From Chlorops oryzae (Eukaryota > Arthropoda > Insecta > Diptera > Chloropidae), in the NCBI GenBank assembly GCA_020466095.1, contig CM035807.1, forward strand, positions 112,594,286-112,658,285: a stretch of DNA of 64,000 bases. The letters run 5' to 3'. Positions 24,237-34,777 of the stretch are shown here, one piece after another; within the stretch, counting starts at the first letter, position 1, and each line of letters opens with the position of its first letter. Made by a program: the position numbers and the translations under genes. The notes under the pieces were generated by a model. The model was given only the letters and a program-made list of their open reading frames with translations, was not told where the DNA came from and did no database searches.

Positions 24237-24552
24237 TACACCGAGAGAAAAAGGTAGTTATATTAACTGAAAAAGCAGGTTAAAATAACCGAGTTCACCG
24301 TTAATTGTTAGCTTATGTGTAGTAGCGGTCAATTCAACAGTACAAACACAGTCAATAAGCATATAACTACCTGATGGTTGATATAACTGTCTCGCGGTTA
24401 AATCAACTGTCACCAGCGACTGGGAAAAAATAATTTATTTTTTGCTTTGACTTTTTTTTTATCTTCTTTTATTAATATTTTTTAATTATAATATATTTTC
24501 TTTATTTATTTGTTTCTATTTAAATCTTTTTCTCTTTCATCTCTTTAAATTT

Positions 24553-24630
24553 TCTCGCCTCGGCCGAACCTTGAACCGCTGACCTCCAACTTCGCTGGGC
24601 GAACGTCTTAACCATTACGCTAAACGAACG
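24553..24630 (-). ncRNA. tRNA-like module 1 of element A
   Basis: Minus-strand A box TAGCGTAATGG (complement 24612-24622) is perfect. The B box region GGTTCAAGGTT (complement 24567-24577) keeps GGTTCAA but has lost the terminal TCC. The order and spacing are those of a tRNA. It lacks a pairing acceptor stem, so it is a tRNA-derived promoter module, not a host tRNA gene. Confidence 0.5.
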
Positions 24631-24852
24631 AATTTAATTTGTTGGTCAAAATGCTCACTTGAGCTTATGGTTGCTCAAGTTTTAGGGAACGTGCTTAAGG
24701 AATTATTTCACTCCCAAAACTTGTTGCTTGAAAATGAACCATTAAAAAAAAAATTAAATTAAATAAAACCTTAAAAATTTAGGAGAAAATTTTTGTCTTC
24801 CAAAACAACTACACTCTGAACAAAAAAAAAAATTCAGAAAAATTCCCGCCTC

Positions 24853-24925
24853 CAGCAGGGATAAAACCCCGAACCTCACGACTGTCGAGTCACAGTTTAA
24901 ACTACTGAGCTATCGAAAACTCCGG
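24853..24925 (-). ncRNA. tRNA-like module 2 of element A
   Basis: On the minus strand the A box TAGCTCAGTAG (complement 24902-24912) is perfect and a B-box-like GGTTTTATCCC (complement 24858-24868) follows at tRNA spacing. It corresponds in position to the module at 31312-31384. Confidence 0.5.
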
Positions 24926-25262
24926 AGATGGTTGATCAGAATGCGAACTTATACGTCCAAGTGAACGAAAGCGAATTTGAACATAAAAAGTAACTGTTTT
25001 TCAACTGTTCATTTGACTGCCTTTTTCAGTGCATTTAACGCGGAATTCAGTTTATTTGACCACTCTTACTTTAACTGTTCTAAGTAGTTGATTTAACTGT
25101 TGTTATTTCTCTCGGTGTAGTAATGTGTATTAAATGTATTAGGTTTTGAAAAAATTTTAGGTCGATTTTTCAAAATTTTTTTTTTTTTCTGAAAGAACAA
25201 CATTTCAATAGTGTTGAAAAAAAATTTTAAGAAAATCGTGCTTGCGGATACGAAGATACAGC

Positions 25263-25941
25263 GCACATACCGGTATTTTGATAATCTAGGCGGCCAAAAC
25301 TATTTTAACGTTTTCTATATTCTTTAATACTTTTATTCATCATCATTCAGACAATTGACTTATTTTTATTGAGCTATTATACTATTAACCCTTAAATGCC
25401 CGTGGTACAGATACTATTAACCCTTAACAAAAAAAAAAAAAAAAAAGTTTCATGGAACAATTTTTTTAAAAAACGTTTTCTATATTTGTTACTTTTTGTT
25501 TTGTTACAGGTTCTCAAGGCATTTCAGCGGTTCGAATTGTGACTCGAAAATACCTATTCGACCGCATGCAAACTCAGAATGTACCAAGTTTGGACGATAA
25601 ATTGAACTGTTTACAACAGGAGCTTTTGTCAAGTGAAAAATACTCTGACGAACAGATATCAGCTCTCAAGCACAATTTTTCACATTTTAAATCAAAAATT
25701 AATAATGATGTCTACTTTGTATAATTTAACCTATCAATGCCCAAATAAAATTCATTTTCTATCTGTTCCACGGGCATTTAAGGGTTAATAGTATCTGTAC
25801 CACGGGCATTTAAGGGTTAATAGTATAATAGTTCAATAAAAATAAGTCAATTGTCTGAATGATGATGAATAAAAGTATTAAAGACTATAGAAAACGTAAA
25901 ATAGTTTTGGCCGCCTAGATTATCAAAATACCGGTATGTGC
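25263..25941. mobile_element. Inverted repeat with TTAA-flanked (piggyBac-like) nested ends
   Basis: Arms 25263-25427 and 25778-25941 are near-perfect inverted copies. Within them are ends of piggyBac style: TTAA then CCCTTAAATGCCCGTGG. The outer pair spans 25389-25816 with TTAA on both sides (25385-25388, 25817-25820). A second inner pair starts 28 bp inside (TTAA at 25417-25420 and 25785-25788), so each border is doubled. The loop (25428-25777) carries an exon-like segment. TTAA targeting and a CCC start are typical of piggyBac; no transposase catalytic region is present. Confidence 0.7.
25510..25724 (+). CDS. Exon-like segment (terminal) inside the TTAA element, 71 codons
   Basis: A T-rich tract and TTGTTACAG make a good 3' splice site at 25509. 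The frame then reads SQGISAVRIVTRKYLFDRMQ... and ends ...FKSKINNDVYFV with TAA at 25722-25724, followed about 20 bp later by AATAAA. The residue mix (SLDDKLNCLQQELL, SDEQISALKHNF) is much more protein-like than frames around it and suggests an alpha-helical C-terminus. I do not recognise the family. It has no ATG of its own at the 5' end. It may be a captured host exon or the last exon of a degraded element protein; expression is unknown. Confidence 0.4.
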
Positions 25942-26060
25942 AGCGTTTTGAGTGAGCGTACCTCAAGCTCGATTTTCATGCATACTTGCCCGTCAACGTT
26001 GAGGGCATTGCAGCTGCGCGACTCGCTTAAGTGGTTAATCCACATTCGAGCATGCTCGTT

Positions 26061-26172
26061 CGAGCGGCTCGGCTCGATGCAATGCTCGATCGTATGAGGT
26101 GATGTTGGTTAATGAATTGGCTCGCCAGCATCACTACTTACGATCGAGCATTGCATCGAGCCGAGCCGCTCG
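26061..26172. repeat. Perfect 34-bp inverted repeat with CTCG words
   Basis: The arms 26061-26094 and 26139-26172 are exact reverse complements (CGAGCGGCTCGGCTCGATGC onward), with a 44-bp loop. GAGC/GCTC words recur over 25950-26172, so this may be the core of another word-array element whose ends I could not place. Confidence 0.85.
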
Positions 26173-26179
26173 CACGAGA

Positions 26180-26490
26180 AATCGGGAATACACTGAAATT
26201 TTTAAAAAAATTTTTTATTTTCTTTGTTGTGAACGTTTTTTTCTCAGTGTAAAATTAAAAAAAAATTTTTTTTAATTTTCCGTGTTATAAGCTATCAGCG
26301 GCCATTTGTTTCATCTTTTCATCTTGATTCGTTTTTGAGATATAAATTTTTGAAAAAAGGCTTAATAAAAAGGGTTTTGTAAGAATATTTCAAGGACACT
26401 GGTCAATAGAAATCTAAAAATCGGTTTCTACAGTGTGCTAAGGTAGTATCTATTCAAAAATCAACAAAACCTTAAAATTCCTTTCATTGG
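26180..26490 (+). repeat. Dispersed repeat R2, copy 1
   Basis: Matches 56835-57145 on the opposite strand over about 310 bp: CGGGAATACACTGAAA, CTCAGTGTAAAA, GATATAAATTTTTGAAAAAAGG, AAGAATATTTCAAGGA, TTAAAATTCCTTTCAT. Near its left end a mini-element of about 60 bp reads TA-CACTGA...TCAGTG-TA. Confidence 0.7.
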
Positions 26491-27295
26491 GCTGCAGTCG
26501 GCAAGACCCTTTTCATTGTGAGGCATTCTATTCAAGAATATTTGAGCAGTTTGGAAGGGTTAAAACTTCGCCAATATCTTTATGTTTTAAGGTATATTTA
26601 TCGCATCTTTTACATCCCGTTCAATACCATCCTTATCATCTGTATTTCCTTAAATTTATCGAAATTAAAGCAAAACGCCCTCATGAAAGCTAACGACCAA
26701 TCGACTCATTCACTTACCTGGGCCGATGTCAACATCCTTGCTCCTATTTTTATTCATATAAGTTTCCTACATGCCTGCAGGTTTAGGTACTCATTTGTAT
26801 GTCGCACACGGATTGCAACAGGAATTTAATAATCAGCAGTCTTTGTCCTCGAATCTGGAGCGAACAGTTGAGTTAAATATTCCGAAGTTAAAGCACGAAA
26901 CAATCTCATTCAAGTATTGGCTGCCCATGTCAAATGGATCAGCACATAAAATCCTTGTGAAATTTATTTGCTATTCTTGAAAATTTCCAATTTGCTCCAT
27001 TTCTGTTTATTTATTTTTTGCCTGAACAAACTCATTCCCATGGTCTTAGTTTGTGCAGTCTTCCAAATGATTGCGCAATAAAATGGACAGGGAAAAATTC
27101 TAAAAAAAAAAAAATAAATAAATAAAAACGGTATGCGAGAATTTACAGCTTTACGGTAGTAAGAGTTCAAACATTCAACGGTATTTCAATAAAAATGTGA
27201 ATCGAAAATTGCCATTTTTGAAGGCAAATAAAGCAAATTTGAGAATAGATTTTTCATTTCGAATGGAATATTTTTTCATTTCGATATTTTGAATA
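26491..27295. other. Noncoding spacer
   Basis: Short overlapping frames at 26487-26980 do not show protein-like conservation signals and no splice context supports them. An A-run followed by AAATAAATAAATAAA is at about 27100-27127. Confidence 0.4.
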
Positions 27296-27633
27296 CAGTC
27301 AAACCTCTGCAATTGTTTCTTTTCTGAAAATTTACATCCTGACGGTGGCGTAATGAATGGTGTTCCATCTATTCCATGGAAGACATAGAGACTAGAAGGG
27401 AACCTAAGAGAAGATATTTTTCATCAGATGTTGAACGAGGAAGTAGGAAGTGAAAAGATAAGCGGTATTTTGGGTTTTCGTCCTTCACTTTCAGGCTCTT
27501 AAAATATCGATATTTTTTTTTTTTTTTGATAATGATTATTATTTTGCTTGACTATAGAAAGGATTGTTCAGGCAATCCTCACTTTAAGAAATATTTTATA
27601 GTTATTTAATAATATTTTTCTTAGTTTAAATTA

Positions 27634-28145
27634 TAGCATGTTTCCACATAGTGTATTAACTATATGCATTAAAGTTAACGCATATAGTTAATCACTGTCG
27701 TTTCCACTTGCGGACTGTTCATTAACTAATCAGCTCATTTCGTCGGAAGCTGCTGTAAAAAAGTGAAAAAATTCCCTCTCTTAAATTTTGCTAGATATAA
27801 ACGATATATGGATATATTATTTGATTTCAATGTGTGGAAAAGCTTAATTAAATTTTCTTACGCCTTGGACTTTCCATTTTCAAATTGATTTTTATTTCAA
27901 CAGTTCTTTTAATTTGACAGAACGGTTGTTATTTTACGTACTTTTCCATTGAGGGTTGAAATTTTTCGTACTTTTTTCAAACAAGTCCAAATGCAACCAT
28001 GCTGTTTTATCTGCGTTAAATTTTAATGCATGCATTATTGAGGTGATTACTCTTGACATTTTTGTATGGGCAATCACATTTTTAATCATGCGTTAACGAG
28101 TTAATGCAGAGTAATTGAGTTAGTGCACTATGTGGAAACATGCTA
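27634..28145. mobile_element. MITE M2, TTA target duplication, GTTAACGCAT words
   Basis: Inverted ends TAGCATGTTTCCACATAGTG on both sides, flanked by TTA (27631-27633, 28146-28148). The arms repeat words like GTTAACGCATATAGTTAA, TTAATGCATGCATTA, GCGTTAACGAGTTAATGC. Length 512 bp. The 3-bp TTA duplication fits PIF/Harbinger-type MITEs; the ends share a skeleton with M1 and M3. Confidence 0.75.
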
Positions 28146-28282
28146 TTAGTTTGAATATTAATTTTGTTGTTCTAATAATTAAATTTCTTATAAGTCTGAA
28201 CGAATTGATTCATAGACTTAAATAAATACATATAAAATACATAGAACTATAGAAGCCCAAGAGCCGGTGACAGTAAAACTGC

Positions 28283-28376
28283 ACTTTGTTTAGGTTAGGA
28301 TAGTGTGGCTGCTACCAAAGAACCCAGGACCTCTCGCTTCGTAAATTGGCATCTCAGCCAACTACGGCACTGAGGC
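28283..28376 (-). mobile_element. Truncated SINE (copy 3)
   Basis: On the minus strand GCCGTAGTTGGCTGAGATGC and GAAGCGAGAGGTCCTGGGTTC match the SINE head of copy 1. They are then joined directly to CAGCCACACTATCCTAACC, the 3' tail. The linker and GGTATCACAA block are deleted, so this is a short internal-deletion copy. Confidence 0.65.
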
Positions 28377-28754
28377 AGACAAAACTGAACTTACAAGGAT
28401 TTAAAAATTTCGAATATGAATCAATACTATTTAAATAATAAGACCGATAACCTGTCGTAAAGGTTAGTGCTTTAGATATAAGTTATAGTCATAAATGTAT
28501 TATGATTTATAACAAAATACATAAATAAATATTTAACCATGGGTACAAAATGGGTTTATCCTGGTAGAAATATTTTGTATAAATTTTTTTACTTCTAAAT
28601 ATCATGACCACCTTAACCTTTCGTGGAAATTAACCATTTAACTGGAAATTTCATTTACTTTTAAGAAAAATTGGTGGTACAGCTCTTATTGTGGCAGTCC
28701 ATTAAAAAAGTCCATTAGATTCTCTTAATGGCGATATGAAGAGGTTTCACTGTA

Positions 28755-30613
28755 TATGTGTTTTCCGAATGAGTGCTTTTTTGTGCTGAAAATGCTTGTT
28801 TGTTCATTCAAAATAGAATTTGTAGTTTTGTTCGAATTTTAAACTTATATAATTTGCACTTTGGGCATCATGAATAAATTCTTTTTCCAATGGAAAATTA
28901 TGAAATATTAACAAAAGTCATTAAATGATCATTTAAATAGTGACAATAAATTTAAAAAAAATTCCTTGATAACTTTCGGACATAAAATATTATAAGAAAA
29001 AAAAAATTGCTCGGTTATAAAACTTCTCAAAGTAATAAAAAGAAAATATTGACAAAGTCATTTAGGTATTCATTAGAGCATGAAAGTTCGTAGCTCTGCC
29101 TTCCGATTTGATGTCAGTTAGAGCACGCAATCTCAAGGTGCCGTGTTCCTTAAATCGTGTCACTCGAAGGCGATTGCATGACACACTTTTCACATTTAAT
29201 TACAAGAAAATATTGAGTTAGAGTCATGTCCGTCCGTCTTTAAGATGCATCGAGAAGAATCTTGCTATTGCAATAAATACGTTCAAAGGAGATCCCATCG
29301 CCAGAGAGTTGTCCTTTTGGACTTCTTGGAGCGATTTCAAATTACTTTCATTAAAGTGAACGAAGTGGAATTTAATTGGAATTTCAATGAAGAGTAGCGG
29401 AAAGTGGAAATCATTTGTAAAACGCTAGACGACAATTAGTTGTGGAATAAAATGATCAATTTTAAAATAAAAAAAAACCAACTTAAATAAAGCAATTAAA
29501 CAAAATAAGAGAAAACGATTTTCTTTCAACAAAAAAGCAAAATAAATATTCCAAAATTTCATCATTTTATTTTTCAATTAAAACGCATGAGAATATTCAA
29601 ATTATCCTTTCTCATTCATAAATTCAAATTCAAGCAAAGAATTTTTGCTTCCGATTTTCGGTTAAATTTCATTTTAGTGGCATGTGAAAATTTTCCCACA
29701 ATACCGAGAAACTTTCACGATTTTCCCATCGTTTTAATTTCCACTTTTTTTTTTTTTTTTGTTGGTTTGTTGCCTTTTTCCTTCCTTCGTTACAGGATTT
29801 CTTTTCAAATGTCTACACGGAAATATTTGATTTGAAGCGGTAAGCCGTATTTGCTTCTCGTTTCATGAATGCATTCAGTTAAGGAAAGACAAATTTTTTT
29901 GTTTTCTTTTCGTCGCATTGCAGTGAAAGAGAAATTCAGAAAAATAAACGGAGACAAAAAAAAAAAAAAAACAAAAAAAAGATGTCAGGCATTTGACAAG
30001 TCATGTTGTCTGCATATGGCTACTGCACTGTTTCCTATAATTGCTTTTGTTGCAATGTGTGCTGACGATGAGTGACTTTTCATGTAAATTTGCTGTGTTT
30101 TGTTTTGACTGCAATGCATCGTTGTGCTGCGTTTTGCGTTCTTTCTTTCATTTTTTGTCGTTGTTTTCTGCGTAACTTTTGAGGACGTTTTTCCTTTTCA
30201 TATTTTGGAACTTTTCATTCCCTTGAACGAGTTCAGTTTTATTGTTTATCTCCACTTCATGCATAGTTGGAACGAGATTTCGATTTGAACTTTTCGCAGA
30301 CGATAAATTATTTTACGTTTTACTGAATCGGTTAGCTTATGTGGTAAAAGCATTCAAAAAAAGGAATTATTTTCTTAAAGTCGCCGCTTTGTCTGTTTGG
30401 GAATGCACGATATTTTGGCTTTTACATATAGGAGATGGAAGGAAATTCCATAGTGTAAATGAAATTAATTGGAAGCACATATATTTATCCTTCATTTAAA
30501 TTTAAAAAAATCACAAATTACAGTAAAATATCCACACCTCTATGAAATCGAAATGAGAGATAATAAGATTAAATTTAAACAACACGACGTATACGTAACG
30601 TGTATGTGTACCC
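28755..30613. other. Noncoding AT-rich spacer
   Basis: Several A/T homopolymers. No exon with splice sites, no RNA gene, no bounded repeat recognised. Confidence 0.45.
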
Positions 30614-30997
30614 ACCCAGTTGGAAATATGTTCATGAAAGATGCATGAATCATGCCTCCTAAGAGGTTTTAGCATGCATGCCAACCTTCCATTCCTATTC
30701 ATTTCTTTTTTTAAAGGCTTGTCATAGGAAATCATGCATAGACGAAAAATGTTTTATCAATGCTTGGGAACCCATGAAATATGTGTTCCCTACTATGCAT
30801 GATTCAACAATGCTTGAGAACACACGAAACATGTGTTCCCTACCACGAATGGTTCAACAATGTTATTTTGTTTTTTAAAAATGAAATAAAATTAGAAAAA
30901 AAAATTTTATTTTTAATGTTTTGTTTTTTTTCTTCTTATTTTGCTTTTTTTCTTTATTTATAAACTTTTTACTTTTCTAACTTTTTTTTATTTTTTC

Positions 30998-31072
30998 GTC
31001 TCGTCCGAGAATCGAACCACTGACCGGCTCTCGGTTGGTAATTCGGTGCCTTTACCATTACACTGTATAGGC
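30998..31072 (-). ncRNA. tRNA-like module 1 of element B
   Basis: Minus-strand A-box-like CAGTGTAATGG (complement 31055-31065) and B box GGTTCGATTCT (complement within 31008-31020), at normal tRNA spacing. Resembles the 5' half of Glu/Gly/Val-type tRNAs, but acceptor pairing is not evident. Confidence 0.55.
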
Positions 31073-31311
31073 AAATTGAATTTTCGTGTCAAAACGCTAA
31101 CTTGAGTTTTTGGTTGCTCAAATTTGTTTTGAAACGCGCGCATAGAATTTTCAAAGAAAAAAAATGTAATTTCAACAAATATTTAAAAAAAATTAAAATG
31201 CTATACAATTATAAAAAAAAAATATTTTGTTGCAAGATTTTGTATTAAAACAATTGAATTAAAATGTAGAAATAAAAAAAAAACTTTGGTAGTTAAAAAA
31301 AAATTCCTCTC

Positions 31312-31384
31312 AACAGAGCCAGGGCTCGAACCCGGGTCAGTCGGCTGCAAGACTCAACATTTAAGCACTAGGCTAGCTTCCCTC
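31312..31384 (-). ncRNA. tRNA-like module 2 of element B
   Basis: Minus-strand A box TAGCCTAGTG (complement 31367-31376) and perfect B box GGTTCGAGCCC (complement within 31322-31333). The T-arm region CGGGTTCGAGCCCTG can pair. The acceptor ends do not pair well, so this is a tRNA-derived module and not a clear host tRNA. Confidence 0.55.
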
Positions 31385-31503
31385 AGTCGGCGTGGTGATC
31401 ATAATGTGAACATGAAATCCACGCACCATGCATGATTATCAACGCATGAACCATGAATGCTACGGGCATGCATGCTTCATTTTCCAACTGGGTTGTGGAT
31501 TTT

Positions 31504-33953
31504 ACGTTGCTCATACGCAGTGATGTCCATGTAAACGAAAGATTAAGCGGTAGCGTTGAACTCAAAGATTTCGAACATTGGGAAAGAAGTTTTTAAGGTT
31601 GAATTTTACTTCTTCTTATCCGGCTCTAGGTCAATGATTGAGAATTATTTTTTTTAAATTCTATTGTGTTGAAAATTCAATGCGTTAACAATTATTTACA
31701 TGAGTTCCATTTTGTCTCTATATGTGAATACTTCGAATATCAATGCTGAAATAAGACTTTTCAATAAATCAGAGGATGAGAAAAATTATTAAATTTAGTT
31801 TTCATCTGATGTTATCTTTGAGCTTTAGGGTCCACTCGGTTTAAGAACTTTCGTAAGTTAAAATGTTTAAATATATCCTTTTAGCTACTTATATTTAAAT
31901 TTTTTAAAAAATTTTCATACAAAATTAATAAACCTTGTTTAAACTCTCCCAAAGACTATCATTTGAAAGTTTGAACCTTCAAAAATTTAAAAATATGTTG
32001 AAGACTATGAGCCTTAGTTCCCATAGCCTTTAATAGTAGTTTCATTAAATTTAAAAAAATACTTTTGAATGTTGTCTCGCGTATTTCACAAATTTGTGCG
32101 GTCATATGAGGGGGAAAAAAAAGAGTGTTTGGATTAAATTTTTCATGAACACCAACTAACGCCAGCGAAAGTAAACATGTATTCGCACTTCGGAGTGAGC
32201 TGCTCGAACTCTACAACATGCCCAATGACCAAGCAAAAAAACACATCAATTCCGGGAAACAGTCGTCGTAAAAATCTAACGAAAATCTGATTCAGCAGAA
32301 TTGATTTGAGCCTTTGACGGGCCATGAATTTAAGCTCGATACATGCCAGCGGTGTTTGTTCGTTTGTCAATTCTTGATTACTCTTGCTTTTTTGTGTGTA
32401 TTTAATCAACGATTCTAATCACTCAAACTGGACCACAGAGTAAATTAAATGAATTGTGTAAGGTTTCCAAAATAAAAACAAATCTTTTTTTCTTCTCATC
32501 CGTCCAATTATGAAATGAAAAGCATTTTTTCCCACAAATTAAAATGGATTAAGTTGCAAAAAAAAAAAATCCATGGAGTATGAACAAAAATCCATGAGAT
32601 ATTTAAAAAAAATATTTTTTTATTATTTATCTGGCCTTTTTCAATTAAATCCCCTTTAGAATTCTTGAAAATAAAACTCCAATTTACCTAATTAGACTAA
32701 AAAAAAAAATAATAAAAATAAACAAAAAAAAATCATGAATTGTCCATTTTCCAAGTACAGTTAACAAAGCTACCGTAGACATAACAACAGCATACGTGGA
32801 TGCTGTCCAAAGAAGACATTAAAAATTATGGTCGGAAGCTAAAGCTGTTATTGTATTTGCAAGGATAGTCGATTTACGTATTATGCAAACGATGAGGATA
32901 CTTGAAATCATTTTGTTTGCCGGGAAATTGCAGAGCTATGTACTTCCTTCGCCCAAAAGTTCCAAATGAGCTTCGTCGGAAGAGAATAAGCGAACAAAAT
33001 GAAATTGGAATCGGAAGCACTGTGAAATTTGAGCACTGAAAAATGGGATATTTTTTTAATTTTTTTTTTTTAGGGTATTAAGTCAGATTTGGCGAATTTC
33101 GTCCATTGAAGTAGTCTGTTGTTTATTGAAGATATTCTTTTGGAATGGGAAGCTTCGAATAAAATCCAAATGAGCAAAAAGTCAGTGTCTATTGTGACTC
33201 CACGTGTCGTCTGCATTTTATACAAACATAATTCAATTTGAAGCACATGAATTGGATTTAGGGTAAAATGGTTTTTGTCGCCTGCGAGCCAAAGATTAAT
33301 GGTGTTGATTTTTGCTTTTTTGAAAAATCTTGTTGAATCTTTGGTATAGCTTTTTTCAGGGCGTTTTTTTCAGTAATGATTTATGCTTCGAGGTTTTATT
33401 CGAGTGAAATCAAAATTTTAACATTTCCACAGTCTCAGCTTGTTTTTGATCCTTAGACAAAGGTTTGGAAAAATGAAATTTTTAATGAAGCAAATTTTAA
33501 AGCTTTTTAGATTCAAAGGCATTAGTTGGGGGACACTCCCATGAAGGGAAATATCCTTAAATCAGGCAAAACCGGAATATTTTTTGGCTAGGACTTAGCT
33601 AAAATGGACTATCACTTATAGTCGTAGAAAAGTTCTTCGTATTTAAATGCATTGATGTTCGCATATGAGAAGTGTTGAAACAATATTATGAAAATTGCGT
33701 TAAAACCAATGCAAAAATGCTGGTAGAGTCTCCAAGCACATTCGTGAGAATAATGTCCTTAAGGTCTTTGCTTTATGGTTTAAAACTCATTAAAAAAAAA
33801 TTTTATTTTGAGGCGATGTCTTCAAAAATTCAATGCAAGATAATATTAATAAAAAAATGCAAAAAATATTCTGGGAAATTCCACGAGTAGCGGTCCCACC
33901 CGTGATACCACTGACAGCCATTCTGAGATCAAATTGCGTATTTTCAGTGCCTA
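31504..33953. other. Noncoding spacer
   Basis: A weak relative of repeat R1 is near 31950-32050. Otherwise no exon, RNA gene or bounded element is supported. Confidence 0.45.
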
Positions 33954-34358
33954 ACGATTGCACTGTGCTAATTAAAAATTGCAACAACCTGGAGACACAA
34001 TCACTTAACTTAATTTGGGTACGCTGAGTCAGTTGGTATCATTGATTTATTCAAGTTGGCTCCAGTTATCGAGATATCTGCATTTGAAGTTTGCTCATAT
34101 TTGTTCGGTTAAGCTTACGTGACCTACCGTCGTATGCTTAATCCACATTACTCATACGCAGTACTTACACATGAAATCTGAAGCGAACCCGACAAAAATG
34201 AGAAAACTTCAAATGCGAATATCTCGATAACTAGAGCCAACTTGAATAAATCAATGATACCGACTGACTCAGTGTACCCAAATTAAGTTAAGTGATTGTG
34301 TCTCCAGGTTGTTGCAATTTTTAAGTATCAATTTCAAGCACAGTGTTGTTAATCGTTT
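33954..34358. repeat. Long imperfect inverted repeat
   Basis: Arms 33972-34098 and 34198-34324 are inverted copies (TTAAAAATTGCAACAACCTG, then GGAGACACAATCACTTAAC and CGAGATATC...). The similarity resumes outside as CACTGTGCT and AGCACAGTG. The loop is about 100 bp. Probably a non-autonomous element, but no end motif or target duplication was identified. Confidence 0.7.
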
Positions 34359-34777
34359 TAAAATTTTTAGATCGTTTTTTTTTTTTCAATTATTATGAGT
34401 TAAAACCTAAAAATTTAGTGTCCGGGGTGGGTTCGTATTCATGGAATTCCCCTTATCTATTTGAAATAATTTTATGGCCATTACTCAAAGATCTTAAGAA
34501 CTTTTTCAAGATGTATTAATTTCGATACTTTAATGTCAATTTTTTATTGTTTTTTTTTTAATGCAAATTTTGATACTTTTAGGACATTTTCTTATAGCCA
34601 TAAATGTGAGGACTTTAACTGTGCGTTGTTCGAGATAAGATCAGGCATAAACAAGATTTAGTTTAAAGTAGAGCAATTAAAAAATGAAATATTTTTACAT
34701 GAAAGGTAATTTTTATGACCAAATTTCTTTATTTTAACATATATTATATATATTATATTATTTATTTTTTATTATTT
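34359..34777. other. Noncoding spacer
   Basis: AT-rich, with TATATTATATATATTATATTA at 34740-34760 (low complexity). Nothing else seen. Confidence 0.4.

Larger units (their letters stand above)
24239..25117. mobile_element. Element A: TIR element with dual tRNA-like core (879 bp)
   Basis: Ends are inverted, CACCGAGAGAAA on both sides, with flanking TA (24237-24238, 25118-25119). Both arms are rich in an AACTGTTNAATCAAC-type word (GTTGATATAACTGT, GTTAAATCAACTGT, GTTGATTTAACTGTTG). Between the arms lies a core with two tRNA-like Pol III modules in the same (minus) orientation about 290 bp apart, separated by a segment containing GCTCACTTGAG and GGTTGCTCAAG. This core, but not the ends, also occurs in element B at 30614-31503. 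No protein frame is seen. Superfamily unknown; TA flanks suggest a Tc1/mariner-like mobilisation. Confidence 0.7.
27296..28752. mobile_element. pogo/Tigger-like element carrying nested insertions (1457 bp)
   Basis: Left end CAGTCAAACCTCTGCAATTG; right end, read on the minus strand, CAGTGAAACCTCTTCATATC. Flanked by TA (27294-27295, 28753-28754). The CAGTNAAACCTCT motif is typical of pogo-type elements in insects. The interior has no transposase and contains MITE M2 (27634-28145) and a truncated SINE (28283-28376). Confidence 0.6.
30614..31503. mobile_element. Element B: TIR element with dual tRNA-like core (890 bp)
   Basis: Inverted ends ACCCAGTTGGAAA on both sides. The arms carry CATGCATGATTCA-type words and a tandem repeat of about 60 bp (TGCTTGNGAACNCANGAAAN and ATGTGTTCCCTAC, at about 30757-30860). 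The core has two minus-strand tRNA-like modules about 314 bp apart, with AAAACGCTAACTTGAGT and TTGGTTGCTCAAAT between, and GATCATAATGTGAAC after, all counterparts of element A. The ends differ completely from element A. No clear target duplication. No protein frame. Confidence 0.7.

Noticed and set aside
24553..31384. Functional host tRNA genes
   Set aside because: A and B boxes are recognisable, but acceptor stems do not pair and some boxes are degraded. They sit inside TIR elements, so they are called tRNA-like modules only.
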